Positions 21,244-31,391 of a stretch of 64,000 nt of DNA are shown piece after piece; the stretch's first letter is position 1, and every line of letters begins with the position of its first letter. This DNA comes from Zymoseptoria tritici IPO323. Lineage: Eukaryota > Ascomycota > Dothideomycetes > Mycosphaerellales > Mycosphaerellaceae. The translations under genes and the position numbers were made by a program. The stretch spans positions 248,001 through 312,000 of the forward strand of contig NC_018210.1 of NCBI RefSeq assembly GCF_000219625.1, read 5' to 3'. Under the pieces are notes generated by a model. It had not been told where the DNA came from, made no database searches, and worked only from the letters and a program-made list of their open reading frames with translations.

Positions 21244-22545
21244 TCAGACAGCGGGCTCCGCCTCATCGCGGTCGACTTCAGCATCCTCCGCTTCGCCTCG
21301 TGACTTTGCCGGCGGACTGACGGACCACTCGAGCTCTTCCTCGGCGTGTGGCGTTCGGCGTGTGAGAGTTGCGTTGCTGTATGTCGATTCGATCAAAGCC
21401 TTGAGCCTGTCGAAATCTTGCTCGTTGATCTTGGTGCGTGCTCCCTTACCAGCATTGATCGTTTGCCATATGAGCTGCGCGCGCTCTTCTTTGGTCTCAT
21501 CCCAGTCAGCTCCGTCCCGACCCAAACCGTCTTCATCGTGCTCGTCATCGTCTGTATGCTCGGATTCGGTGTTGTGCTCCGAGGTCTGCTCACTCCACGG
21601 CTCCACGTCGTCCTCCTCTCCTATATCGGAGTATGAACCAGTTTGGGAGTTGGCGCAATCTATCTCCAACTGCTGCCTGGCACGCTGTTCGATCCACGAC
21701 GCCACGAGTGGATCTCCAACTTCAACTTGCGCCGCGCCATGCCAGTAGAACTGCCGCCAAGACTTGCAGTCAAGATGCTTGGACCCGGCAAGCGAGACGA
21801 CAGCATCCGCGAGCTCGCCTACAGTGAAGCCGCGTTCCGACGTACTGTAGATGGGCTCAAAGTCCTCGTTAAAGCAGCCGTAATCCTCCAATTCATGACT
21901 GCGGTCCTTGCATTCCGCCGTGGGCCAAAGGACGTTGATCGGAGGGTTGCAAATGGCCATGTCGCGTGCGCGAGAGCCAAAGCTACGAGTCCATATGCTG
22001 GGTATGGTTCTGGTCGGGCAGTGAATGACTTCGACGGAGATTGTACAGAACTGATCGGAGGTCGCCATCGGGTTTCTAGTTGCCTCCACATCGCCGGGAT
22101 AGAACATCCTGCACGTCAGGATGTGCTGGTCTTCCTTCATGAACCGTCTTGTCACCGTGCCTCGATAATCGGCTGACTGGTCAAAGAAAGGCGAGTAGAA
22201 TGCCTTGCCGGTAGGCGCTAGACCAAGCAGCCTCTTGAGCTTGAGGGATCCTTCGATCGTGTCCTTCCAGCAGCGCTGTGTGCTCATCGCACGAAGCAAA
22301 TCAACAGGTTCGCTGTACGACAGAATCTGTTCGAGCAGTTCGCACATGTCGAATACCTTTTGAGCGGCAATGCCTGCTGCACTGGCTTGGAAGACTGCGA
22401 GGTGACGTGACGGTGGTTTGCAAGACGAAATAGCTGTGTTCTGACGCGGACTCAATCTGGCCTCGTCGATGGCGCTGTTGGCGGAGTTCGGCATGGGCGA
22501 AACCTGGCGAACGTCCTGAATGTTCTCGAGTGGATGAGTGGCCAT
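21244..22545 (-). CDS. F-box-like protein (433 aa)
   Basis: A single exon from ATG 22545. After about 60 disordered residues comes an F-box-like segment, VFDMCELLEQILSYSEPVDL followed by LRAMSTQRCWKDTI (about residues 64-97), with the fungal consensus spacing (VF..pELLE.IL......L..a..v.r.W...i). F-box proteins recruit targets to SCF ubiquitin ligases through Skp1. The middle part (about 110-290) has no known motif. Residues 300-345 are strongly acidic (SEHTDDDEHDEDG) and the C-terminus is charged. No WD40 or LRR repeats, so the substrate is unknown. No introns or lesions seen. Confidence 0.75.
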   Translation of the reverse strand: MATHPLENIQDVRQVSPMPNSANSAIDEARLSPRQNTAISSCKPPSRHLAVFQASAAGIAAQKVFDMCELLEQILSYSEPVDLLRAMSTQRCWKDTIEGSLKLKRLLGLAPTGKAFYSPFFDQSADYRGTVTRRFMKEDQHILTCRMFYPGDVEATRNPMATSDQFCTISVEVIHCPTRTIPSIWTRSFGSRARDMAICNPPINVLWPTAECKDRSHELEDYGCFNEDFEPIYSTSERGFTVGELADAVVSLAGSKHLDCKSWRQFYWHGAAQVEVGDPLVASWIEQRARQQLEIDCANSQTGSYSDIGEEDDVEPWSEQTSEHNTESEHTDDDEHDEDGLGRDGADWDETKEERAQLIWQTINAGKGARTKINEQDFDRLKALIESTYSNATLTRRTPHAEEELEWSVSPPAKSRGEAEDAEVDRDEAEPAV

Positions 22546-23271
22546 GATGTCGGTATGTTCGGGTTGGTAAAGACTGCACTTGGATCACACGATAGAATCT
22601 GGCTCATTCACGAGCGCGGTGTCGATGACGCGGCGTCTGAACCGTCGTCGTCGGTTGATGATGAGGTGGCAGGTGAAGAGAGCGGTGCTGATGAGTACAA
22701 TCAACAGTGGCGGCGTCGACGGAGCTGACACGCGCGATGTGAAGACTGAAGTCGATGATGTTCTTGCCAGGTAAATCAAAGTCTGGAAGACGTCAAAGGA
22801 AATGAAGTGGACTTTCGAGCAAGAAGCCGCGATGACTGACCTGGGAAGAGCGAAAAGAGGCAGAAACGATTCTCTAGCTCCGTGCTCACTTAGTTCTACC
22901 GCGGGCATCCTCAGTTGCTTCACATCACTCACAGAACATGATTTATGTTCATCATGCGTGCACATTTGCTCCTTACTGTGGTCGAGCAAGCTCCAAGGCG
23001 GGTGTCGTAGCAGAGATGACAAAAGTCGGAGATGTTATAGCGACTTCTTGCCTTAGGCATCACTCGCTGCTGCCTCGTCTACAAATCTACCTTCGATCTC
23101 CGAACCACAAAGAACATTCACCAGACACTTCACGAGTCACTACGAATCTCATTTCAGACAGCTGTCTTCCAGATCCCTCACCGCAATGCGCAAGACACTT
23201 ATTTCTCTGACCTGCACGCGACTCAAACGCGTTCGACACCGCGCCTCTGCCGGCTGAACAATCAAATCAAG
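22546..23271. other. Shared promoter region of divergent genes
   Basis: 726 bp between the minus-strand F-box-like gene and the plus-strand gene at 23272. No further gene recognised. Confidence 0.5.
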
Positions 23272-24504
23272 ATGCCACGAACATTGCCATGGATGAATGG
23301 CAGTGCTGTCAAAAAAGAGAAACGCCCCATACCTGCGCCTGCAAAACGTGCCTCCTCGCCCTCCGATCTCGTCAACTCCGACCTCGAAGATGTCCACCCA
23401 GGCACCCCTCCACCCCGCCAACGGCCGAGAAATACCTCCCGCGAGCCTTCCACTTCTCCGCCGCCAGGTCCTCCTCCGATTGAGACAATGCGCTCCGGCT
23501 TCGCTCAGGACGACATCTTCCGCATGGTCGAAGACGAGTTTCTCTCTACTGCTCAAACCTACACTGCTCACATTCACCACGCCGAGTACGCGCGACTTAA
23601 GAAGTTGCATCGATCACGAGGCCAGATGACATTGAAGGAGCTCGAGCGAGCGACGGATGGAAAGACTGCGCAGAGTCGGATGCTGCAGGTGCAGAGGGAG
23701 AAAGAAGGGAATGCAAAGAGGCAACGGGAGGGGATACGGAAGATCAACGGAGGCGAGGACGAGGAACACGAGGACGAGTATCTGCTAGATCCGCAGCTGA
23801 AGGGATTGATGATGAGTTCGCAGGCGCAGAACAAGACGGGCAATCTGGCAGGTTTGAAGGGCTTGGAGAGGCCGAAGGCGGATACCCGAGCTGCTGCGGG
23901 ACTGCAGAGGAGCCCGTGGAGAGGGAATGCAAAGAAGAAGAATGTGTACGATGGAGACGACGCGGTCTTCCGAGGGGAAAAGGAGCCGGGACCGAGGGGA
24001 CAAAAGCAGCTGGTGGTACACCCGAAGGGGCCAAACTACGATCAAGACGATGAAGAGGCAGACGTGATGCCGAAGATGGAGCCTGTCGATGATGACCAGG
24101 ACCAGACCGACGACGACGATCTGGACGCGCCTGTACGCGTACGAAAGGAGAGACTTGCGGTTTCGAAGTGGGCAGACAAGGTCGTCGCATCCACAAGCGG
24201 CAGACCTCCGAACGACAGTAACTCACAACCCTTCGATCGACCCGGCGGACCCGTCAAAGCAGAGCCAGCATCTTCGCCCGATCGATTCTCAGCACGCCGG
24301 CCAACGCGAGACCGATCTCCCGCTCATGTTCGGCAAGAGAGCGTGGTGAAGATCAAGGAAGAGCCTGTCTACACGAGCGCTTCACTCCGGGCTGCAAGTG
24401 AAGCAAAGACCGCTCTCGCCCGTAGGAAGGCGGAGAGGCGCGCGGCTGAGGCCAAGAAGCTTGCTAAGTCGAAGGAGGTGGTTGTGCCGACGTTCCTGGT
24501 TTGA
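23272..24504 (+). CDS. Conserved-looking disordered protein, probably nuclear (410 aa)
   Basis: A single exon from ATG 23272. Most of it is low-complexity and charged. One ordered segment (about residues 72-125) reads RSGFAQDDIFRMVEDEFLST, then HHAEYARLKKLHRS, and looks helical and conserved. The remainder contains an acidic patch (DDDQDQTDDDDLD), three KxEP/VKxEP motifs resembling SUMO-acceptor sites (MPKMEPVD, VKAEPAS, IKEEPV), and a basic C-terminal helix (ARRKAERRAAEAKKLAKSKE). This composition fits a chromatin or DNA-repair accessory protein, but I do not recognise the family. Coding potential is clear from length and composition. Confidence 0.75.
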   Translation: MPRTLPWMNGSAVKKEKRPIPAPAKRASSPSDLVNSDLEDVHPGTPPPRQRPRNTSREPSTSPPPGPPPIETMRSGFAQDDIFRMVEDEFLSTAQTYTAHIHHAEYARLKKLHRSRGQMTLKELERATDGKTAQSRMLQVQREKEGNAKRQREGIRKINGGEDEEHEDEYLLDPQLKGLMMSSQAQNKTGNLAGLKGLERPKADTRAAAGLQRSPWRGNAKKKNVYDGDDAVFRGEKEPGPRGQKQLVVHPKGPNYDQDDEEADVMPKMEPVDDDQDQTDDDDLDAPVRVRKERLAVSKWADKVVASTSGRPPNDSNSQPFDRPGGPVKAEPASSPDRFSARRPTRDRSPAHVRQESVVKIKEEPVYTSASLRAASEAKTALARRKAERRAAEAKKLAKSKEVVVPTFLV

Positions 24505-24925
24505 AGACTGCATCACGAGTGGTGGTCAGGATACAACGGGGCATACAAGATACGGCTCCAGCCACTCAGGTCTACGATGCACATTCGACCTTGTTCAGGC
24601 ATATTGTCGGCATCTCTGCGGCATCGGCACTGGAGCTTTTACCCCGGATCGACAGCTTGAAGCTCATCAACCTGGAAGTGACGCAATTGGAGCTTTGAAG
24701 CTTCGATTTCCAATGCCCGCATTTCTAAGCACTTGAAAGACGTGATTGTCTTACCTCACTCTCCTACGCCTTTGTTCAATTTATACCGCTCTCTTCATCC
24801 CTTCAACTTTGTAAACCTTTGCAAAACTTCATCGATTCACAGTCCTCGTATCATCCTCAAGCCTGCGTCTCACAGACACAGCGTTCAAAGACCCCGCTTC
24901 CCATACCACATCTCCTCGAGCGACA
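24505..24925. other. Intergenic and SDR 5' leader
   Basis: About 420 bp. The last 150 bp before the ATG is C/T-rich, as in many fungal 5' leaders. No gene seen. Confidence 0.5.
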
Positions 24926-25739
24926 ATGTCCGCACCCATCGCCATCATAGCAGGCGTCGGTCCCGGCACTGGCGCTGCTGTTGCTCGCCGATTCGCCAAA
25001 GCCTACCCAGTCGTCCTCCTCGCCCGCAAACCCGCCAACTTCGAGTCGCTCGCCGAAGAGATCAACAAGTCTGGCGGTCAGGCGATCGGAATCTCCACAG
25101 ATGTCAGCAGCGAGGAGAGCATGAAGAATGCGTTCAACAAGATCAAGGAGAAGTTTGGACAGGATGTCAAAGCCGCGGCGGCGGTGTTCAATGCCAGTGG
25201 AAGCTTCACAAGGAAACCGTTCTTGGAGTTGAGCACGGAGGAGTTCGAGGTTTCATATCAGGTTTCTGTGTATGTCAAAGCTGCCAGACCTGCTCAGCAC
25301 TGTGCAAAGGACCACATTCTAACAACCCAACAGCAAAGGAGCCTTCCTCTTCTCCCGCCACACCCTCCCGCTCCTCCTCCCTCACGTCCAATCCACCGGA
25401 ACGCCCAATGTCTCCCCACCAACCCTCATCTTCACCGGCGCGACGGCCTCCATAAAATCCAACGCCCAAATGTCCTCTTTCTCGACCGGCAAATTCGCTC
25501 TCCGCGCCCTCTCCACTTCCCTCGCGAAAGAGTTTGGACCACAGGGTGTACATGTCGCGCACGCGGTGATTGATGGAGTGATTGACATTGAGAGGACGAA
25601 GGGATGGTTGGTGGGACAACCTGCTGAGGCCAAAATTGGTGCGGACGATATCGCGGAGGTTTATTGGGGGTTGCATGGGCAGGGACGGAGGGGGTGGGTT
25701 AATGAGGTTGATGTTCGGCCTATGTTGGAGAAGTGGTAG
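24926..25739 (+). CDS. Short-chain dehydrogenase/reductase, atypical active site (249 aa)
   Basis: Two exons, 24926-25269 and 25334-25739, with a 64-bp intron (GTATGT...CAACAG, branch TCTAAC). Splicing restores QVSVKGAFLFSRHTLPLLLP. The N-terminal Rossmann motif is AGVGPGTGAAVARRF (TGxxxGxG variant), followed by VVLLARKP and a cofactor-binding STDVSSEES. The NAG-type motif reads FNASGSF. At the catalytic site the usual YxxxK reads FSTGK: Lys is kept but Tyr is Phe. The C-terminus (HAVIDGVID ... VDVRPMLEKW) matches a fungal and bacterial SDR group in which Phe at this site recurs. The reaction and substrate are unknown, and classical oxidoreductase activity may be lost. Confidence 0.87.
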
Positions 25740-26866
25740 ATTTGATGGCTGCCCTGAAGTAATATCGTTAATCGAAAGCATCCAAATTGGTCGAAATTTG
25801 ATGGAAAGCCGCCCGAAACATTGATGGAACCTTGTAACACCTCGGACGCGCGCCATCCCGCCCGTTCTCGCCATCCTCTCTCTCTCTCATCTTTCGCCGC
25901 AACATCAGCGAGCCAAAGCTCTGACAAACAACAACGCGAGCTGGATACAGCAGTTTGAACCACCCCGCCGAACACCCGGTCCGTCCGTCCGTGCCGTGCG
26001 ATATCCACTGCAGAAATCTCTGCCCCTGGAAATGGTGTATATATGCAGCCACACGACACGGGCTGCGAGCTGCCCCATCAAGCCTATACCACATCTCGCT
26101 ATAGCTCACGCCTCCTCGCGTGGCTGCAGCTATCTCCACACGGACAGGGCTATACAGGTCTAGGCGACCATGCTCGGCCAATCTAGCCGGGCGAAAGACT
26201 ACCCTATGGGCTGACCAACACGCCTCGCACGGCTAAGACAAATAGTCCCAAGTGCTCGAGCAGAAATATTGGCCCCCACGAGTAATGAGACTGCAGGCTC
26301 TGCAGTGTCCGAGATGTAATTTCGGTCTGGGTTCAACTCTTGGCCTCGATTCCGTGATTTGGCGATGCGCAATCTGTCCGATCGTCTACCGAGAGGACAT
26401 GCCAAAGGACCTCGGATCAAAACTTGAGACATTGGCAGTTCCATTCACCTACAACGCTGTCAGAAGCACGCGAACAATTCAAGCAGCATCCTAGTCGAAT
26501 CAATCCAAAGTGCAGACGGAATTCAGACCCCGTCGGCCATGACTCGAAAAGGCCAAACCTTACAGCCACAAACACCAAGTCACTGGTTTCAAGCCTCTTT
26601 CAGTACAAGGTCCGACGACCTGGACTTTGATGGGTCGCTTAACAAATACGAAGCTGACTCTCGCCTGCCGGATGTAGAGGCACAAAGGTAGGCGAAGTGG
26701 ATTGTTCTCCCGCGTCACGAATCGACGGCTCAGTCTAGGTTCCGCCTTTGTCCTCGATACACTTTCGCCCCTCTCCTCATATGAGAGCGCCCGATCCTTG
26801 CGACCATCGCCCTTGCTTCCTCGATCGCTACTTCCACACTTGACGATCTGAAGAAATCAAGCCACA
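25740..26866. other. Intergenic, no gene recognised
   Basis: 1.1 kb containing a short GTCC microsatellite near 25980 and small ORFs on both strands without protein character. The last part is the promoter of the ankyrin gene. Confidence 0.5.
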
Positions 26867-29659
26867 ATGGCACCTAAGGGTAAAGGAACCCTGCTCGAGC
26901 TGTGCACATCGACGACGATTCAAGGAAACAGCATCGCCGTTCACGTACTGGAATATCTCAGTATCGCCCAGACTCCTCCTCTTGGATTTCGAGAAGTAGC
27001 CGTTGAATTTCTGGAAGTCAGTCGGGTTCTATTCACAGCCAGAGCTGGACTTTCAGATGCCACTGGCCGTACTACAGCGACTTCCACAGTCGAAGTCAAC
27101 CGGGACTTTCACGAGAAGGTCAATCAAACTAAGAATGTCTTCACAATCTACGACCAGATGGTCAACAAGCTCCTCTCCACGGAGAAGAAGCAGACGTTCG
27201 GAAAGCTGGGCAAAGGCCTTCGATTGATGTTTGCCGATGGTGACATGGAGAAGCTGAGGGTCAGCTTCAGTCAATGCCGCGCTGCTCTCTCACTGGCTGG
27301 ACACCTGTTCCCCGAGGCCAGAGCTGGACACAGTGTCGACGCTGCCTCAACGATCGGATACACGGCATTGGCGGCTGTCATGGAACGAGTTGACCCAAGC
27401 CGACCGGCATCAAGCCATGCAGTTTTGCCAAAGACCGGCCTACCACCGTCTCCACCGCCGACCATCCCGCTTCCTTCAGCGCCTCTATCAATGCGCAGCG
27501 AGACCAGAAGCCCTCCCGTTGTCGCAAACGAGCCTTGGACACACATGTCGCCTGTTCGTTCACCCGCCGAATCGACTGGCACCGCCAGCACCTCTCGCAG
27601 CCATGCCACATTTGCCTCGTCGTTGCCTCGTTTCAGCAACGTGAGCTCAATGATTGGTGGTGGTCATGGAGACAACGTTTTCGGCACCGCGGACAACATG
27701 TCCGATATCACAGATGCGACTTCGATCATTTCTAGGATGGATATCTCGGACACCACTCGTCAGTCCTACGCCAACGGCGACAAGCTTCCTAAACAAGCAA
27801 TTCGCATGAAGATTGATCCTACGAAAGCTCAGAGATGGGCTCCAAAGAGGACGGTGGGCAACATCACGGAAGCTGCAAAGACTGCATTGGCGACGGCGGT
27901 TCACCAGAAGCATCACAAGATGATTGAGCAGTTGCTTGATCAGGGCGTACCCGCCAACAGCGCAAGCGGCAACAACCTCCTCTGCGACGCTGTCATCAAT
28001 CACGACTTGGAGAGCGTTCGTCTCCTGCTCCTCTTTGGCGCCGACGCGAACGGCACGGACAAGGACAACTGTACGCCACTTTATGCTGCCACCGGAGCAT
28101 CGTTTTTCGAAGCAGCACAATTGCTCATCAACTACAATGCAAACCCAAATCAATCTGCTGGAATGTACGGTGAATCGCCGTTCGCCGTTTCCTTGTCGGA
28201 CGCCAAAGCACCGTTCGCCCACATGTACCTTCAATATGGTGCGGACCCATCAGCAGTGATGGAGAACGGCGACACCGCTTTCACCCAGTCCATGAATAAG
28301 TATACACCTTCTTGGCTCATTGAGCTGATGCTCTTGTACTCGACTCCGGTCGATGCCAAAAACGCTCGCGGTGAGACCGCCCTGTTCAAAGCCATCAATT
28401 CCGCCCGCCTGGATCTGGTCTCAAAACTGTTGAGCGCCCGCGCAGATCCCAACCTTCCCGGACCAAAAATTGTGCTCTGGCCTGCAGTCCACCACCCTGC
28501 TATCCTCGAAGAGCTTCTCACTCACGGCGCCGATCTGCGCCGCGCACCCGGTGTTCTGGAGCTGGCCACTTCCACTAACTCCACGGAAGCAGTGAACATC
28601 CTCCTTCACCACGGTGCTGATACCAACGCCAAGAAAGACAACATTTACACTCCGCTCTGTTCCGCTATTCGAGATGATCGTGAGGCTCTCGTCGAGACCC
28701 TGCTCGCGGCTGGTGCAGATCCCAACCTCAAGGCTCTCGACTGGCCCCTCTTCAAAGCGGTGTCTTATCATCGCACGCACATGATTCCGCGTCTGCTCGC
28801 CGCCGGCGCCGATCCACATCACCCCAAGGGTTTGATCGAATCTGCCGTTGCACACGAGAACATGCCAGCGTTGAACTATCTCCTCCGCCAAAACATTGAT
28901 CCCAATGCTCGCAACGCAAAGGGCTATACTGCATTGACAACCGCGATTCGCGATAACCACCCGGAATACATTGACGTCCTCCTCGCTCATGGCGCCGATC
29001 CTTCTGTCCGCGGACAAGACTGGCCCATTAGTATGGCAGTCAAGCGCCCCGCCATCCTCGCCAAGCTTCTACCGCACATCCAGCCCTCCAAAATCCTCCC
29101 AGGCGCAATGGAACTCGCCGTCGTCGCCGACCAACTCGAGTCGGTCCGTCTGCTCGTCAACGCGGGGATGGATCCCGAGTCGAAGAACGGTGGCGTCTTC
29201 TCCCCTCTCACTACCGCCATCCGCGAGAACCGAAAAGAGATCTTCCGATACCTCGTTGACGAAGCGGGTGCAGACGTCAACACTCCCGGTGAGCACTTGC
29301 CCATCATCAAGGCAATTCGCCGTCATCGCGAAGAGGATCTGAGTTACATCTCCCACTTACTCGAGAACGGCGCGAACGTGAACCTCATGTACCGCGGCTG
29401 GAACGCCGTGCTGCAAGCGCTGGAGAATGGGGATCTGGAAATTCTCAAACTATTGATGGAAAAAGGCCGTCCCGGTCCGGATCTCGACCAACAAGACGAC
29501 AGCGGACGGTCGGTGAGAGACATCATCCACGAGAGAGATCTAATCGAGGAAGAAGAGATTTTGATGGGCAGGCGAGGCGAGGTCGTGCAGTTGAATACGT
29601 TGGAAGGTGGAGGCAAGACGAAGAGAGTGGGTGTGCAGGTCAAGGAGTTTGTGCTTTGA
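26867..29659 (+). CDS. Ankyrin-repeat protein with helical N-terminal domain (930 aa)
   Basis: A single exon from ATG 26867. Residues 1-160 form a helical domain resembling the N-terminal domain found on fungal NACHT/STAND-type proteins (FREVAVEFLEVSRVLFTARA ... FSQCRAALSLAGHLF). Residues 180-320 are a Pro/Ser-rich linker. From about 335 to 890 there are roughly 15 ankyrin-type repeats, several degenerate, recognisable as LLxxGADPN and TPLxxAIxxxxxEIVxxLL variants (for example VRLLLLFGADANGTDKDN). No NACHT P-loop is present, so the architecture is N-domain plus ankyrins. Probably a protein-interaction or immunity-type scaffold; partners unknown. The stop is TGA followed by CTAG, and the same frame stays open for 65 more codons (separate entry). 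Confidence 0.88.
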   Translation: MAPKGKGTLLELCTSTTIQGNSIAVHVLEYLSIAQTPPLGFREVAVEFLEVSRVLFTARAGLSDATGRTTATSTVEVNRDFHEKVNQTKNVFTIYDQMVNKLLSTEKKQTFGKLGKGLRLMFADGDMEKLRVSFSQCRAALSLAGHLFPEARAGHSVDAASTIGYTALAAVMERVDPSRPASSHAVLPKTGLPPSPPPTIPLPSAPLSMRSETRSPPVVANEPWTHMSPVRSPAESTGTASTSRSHATFASSLPRFSNVSSMIGGGHGDNVFGTADNMSDITDATSIISRMDISDTTRQSYANGDKLPKQAIRMKIDPTKAQRWAPKRTVGNITEAAKTALATAVHQKHHKMIEQLLDQGVPANSASGNNLLCDAVINHDLESVRLLLLFGADANGTDKDNCTPLYAATGASFFEAAQLLINYNANPNQSAGMYGESPFAVSLSDAKAPFAHMYLQYGADPSAVMENGDTAFTQSMNKYTPSWLIELMLLYSTPVDAKNARGETALFKAINSARLDLVSKLLSARADPNLPGPKIVLWPAVHHPAILEELLTHGADLRRAPGVLELATSTNSTEAVNILLHHGADTNAKKDNIYTPLCSAIRDDREALVETLLAAGADPNLKALDWPLFKAVSYHRTHMIPRLLAAGADPHHPKGLIESAVAHENMPALNYLLRQNIDPNARNAKGYTALTTAIRDNHPEYIDVLLAHGADPSVRGQDWPISMAVKRPAILAKLLPHIQPSKILPGAMELAVVADQLESVRLLVNAGMDPESKNGGVFSPLTTAIRENRKEIFRYLVDEAGADVNTPGEHLPIIKAIRRHREEDLSYISHLLENGANVNLMYRGWNAVLQALENGDLEILKLLMEKGRPGPDLDQQDDSGRSVRDIIHERDLIEEEEILMGRRGEVVQLNTLEGGGKTKRVGVQVKEFVL

Positions 29660-29857
29660 CTAGCTATCGATGAGCAGAATGAGAAGAAGGAGAGGGAGGA
29701 GAAGAGGCTCGCTAAGGAGGAGGAGATGAAGGTTAAGAGGGAGGAGGAAGAGTGGAGGAGGCAGACCGCGGAACAGAGGGGGAGTGAAGGGGAGAGGATG
29801 ATGGAGAGTGTGACGCAGTGGTATTTCCGGGAGAGCTTTTTGGTGGGGAAGCAGTGA
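29660..29857 (+). other. In-frame coiled-coil extension after a leaky-type stop or short intron
   Basis: After TGA (29657-29659), followed directly by CTAG, the ankyrin frame continues for 65 codons to TGA 29855-29857. The encoded segment is a charged, coiled-coil-like helix (EKKEREEKRLAKEEEMKVKR), then EEEEWRRQTAEQR and a final VTQWYFRESFLVGKQ. UGA-CUAG is the known high-readthrough context. Alternatively, a 48-bp intron (GTGGGT... to ...GATGAG, a multiple of three) would remove the stop. Both give a longer C-terminus. Confidence 0.5.
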
Positions 29858-30514
29858 AGGTCTTGTCGTCTCTTGGGTGGAGGCTTTGGGTTTTGTTTAC
29901 TGCTTGATACCTCTTTGAATGTTTTGTTATGTTATTCAAAAGAAAATCCCGCAGTTGGAGCTGCTGCCTGTCATGGTTGCTACCTCCGTTATGCCGCTCA
30001 GACTGGACCGCAGGTGTCCCGCTCCGGTGGCATGGAGTATGCAGTCCTCGCAAGAAACCGGGGACAGAATCCAAGGAGGTATGTGTCGACGCAGCACCAA
30101 AGTAGCAGGTATGAATACTTTTGTTCTTGGACTCACACTGTACATCTAAGCCACTGGGAATGCAAGCTACAGACCATAATTTGAGAGGAGCCACGGAGGT
30201 AACATCTCCGGACTTGCAATCCTTCAAGCTTGGAAGCTGGATTCACTTCACTCGCCTTAGCGTAAAGCTTGTTCCTGGAAGCTCGATCCTTGCTATTAGA
30301 GCGTGACCCGCGATAAAAGTGGCTCGTTGAATGGATACGTGAAAGTGGCAAGGTTCCGTTCTGTGTAAGGCATGGGCAAAGCGGAGCTTGCCAAGACCAA
30401 ACGCCTGCCTTCCGTCTTTGAATCTAAATCAACCAATACACACTTCATCGATCCATCAATCCTCCTTAATTCCTCATCGCTTCCATTCCATCTCCGCGAG
30501 CAACGACTGGTGCC
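29858..30514. other. Intergenic, nothing recognised
   Basis: About 660 bp between the ankyrin gene and the 2EXR-like gene. Confidence 0.5.
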
Positions 30515-31391
30515 ATGCGAACGATGGCGACTCCATCTCCTCAAGGCGTCGACTTCACGACCGCCTCTCCTCAGACTGGCAGCAAGCTCCTCAGCCTGCC
30601 ACCCGAGGTCAAAAACGACATCTACGAGATAGTTCTCCAAGATCTCACCGTCACTCTCGAAGTACCGGACGACAACGGCGACACGGCTCTCGGTAAAGGG
30701 CCTGGCATACTCCTCGCCTGCAAGGAAGTCTATCAAGAGACCTGGAAGCTCTACTATTCCACCGTTACCATTATTGTTCCGCTAGATGGACCCAGACACG
30801 CCGACGACGCGGATGATGAGACAGGCAGGAGACGCCTGGACAAGTTCTTGCGCACGATCGGACGGGACAAGAGTGCGCTTCTGACTTCCATGATCGAGAC
30901 GCCAAACATGCAGCCATCGATCAACTTCCATCGCCGTGCATATCTCGATGACCATGCCGCCAGCTTTTCTACGACCATTTTGCAAAAAGTTCACCTCATT
31001 GAGCACACAAAACGAGCCCTGGGCAGGTCGCTGCTGATGTGCTGGTACAGTAGCGCGAATGGAAAGCCGGAGTACTCCAGAGATCCGGTCCAGAGCTTCT
31101 TGGATTGGTCGGAAGCTAAGGAACGCAACACACGGATCAAAAAGCAGGTTGAGTTGCTAGTGCAGATGGCAAGAATAGGGTTCGAGTACCAGTTGATGCA
31201 TCGCGAGGTCGACAACGGTAAGTCCTAGCAAATATCTGCTTGATGCTTCCAAGGATGGGATGCTGACCAATTTGTCAGTCCTCCTCGAGACTAGGCAACA
31301 CAAGCCCCCGGTCGACACCGAGGCTTACTTGTATTGGTCAAATGGTGGAGGACGCCGGCGCGATGTGCCGTTGCGAAGCAAGTCTACATGA
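30515..31391 (+). CDS. 2EXR/F-box-like domain protein, paralog 1 (271 aa)
   Basis: Two exons, 30515-31217 and 31279-31391, with a 61-bp intron (GTAAGT...GTCAG, branch CTGAC); phase 1 joins DN|VLLETRQ. The N-terminal motif is LLSLPPEVKNDIYEIVLQDL (about residues 25-44), a form of the fungal LPPELRNxIYE element. It is followed about 25 residues later by the usual GILLACKEVYQETWKLYYST. The family is lineage-expanded in ascomycetes and of unknown biochemical role. This is one of four intact members, plus a possible fragment, between 30.5 and 43.5 kb. An alternative start is Met-4. Confidence 0.78.

Noticed and set aside
26199..26494. Segment at first resembling a degenerate tRNA or small gene (ggttcaactc near 26330)
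   Set aside because: No acceptor or anticodon stem could be paired around it.
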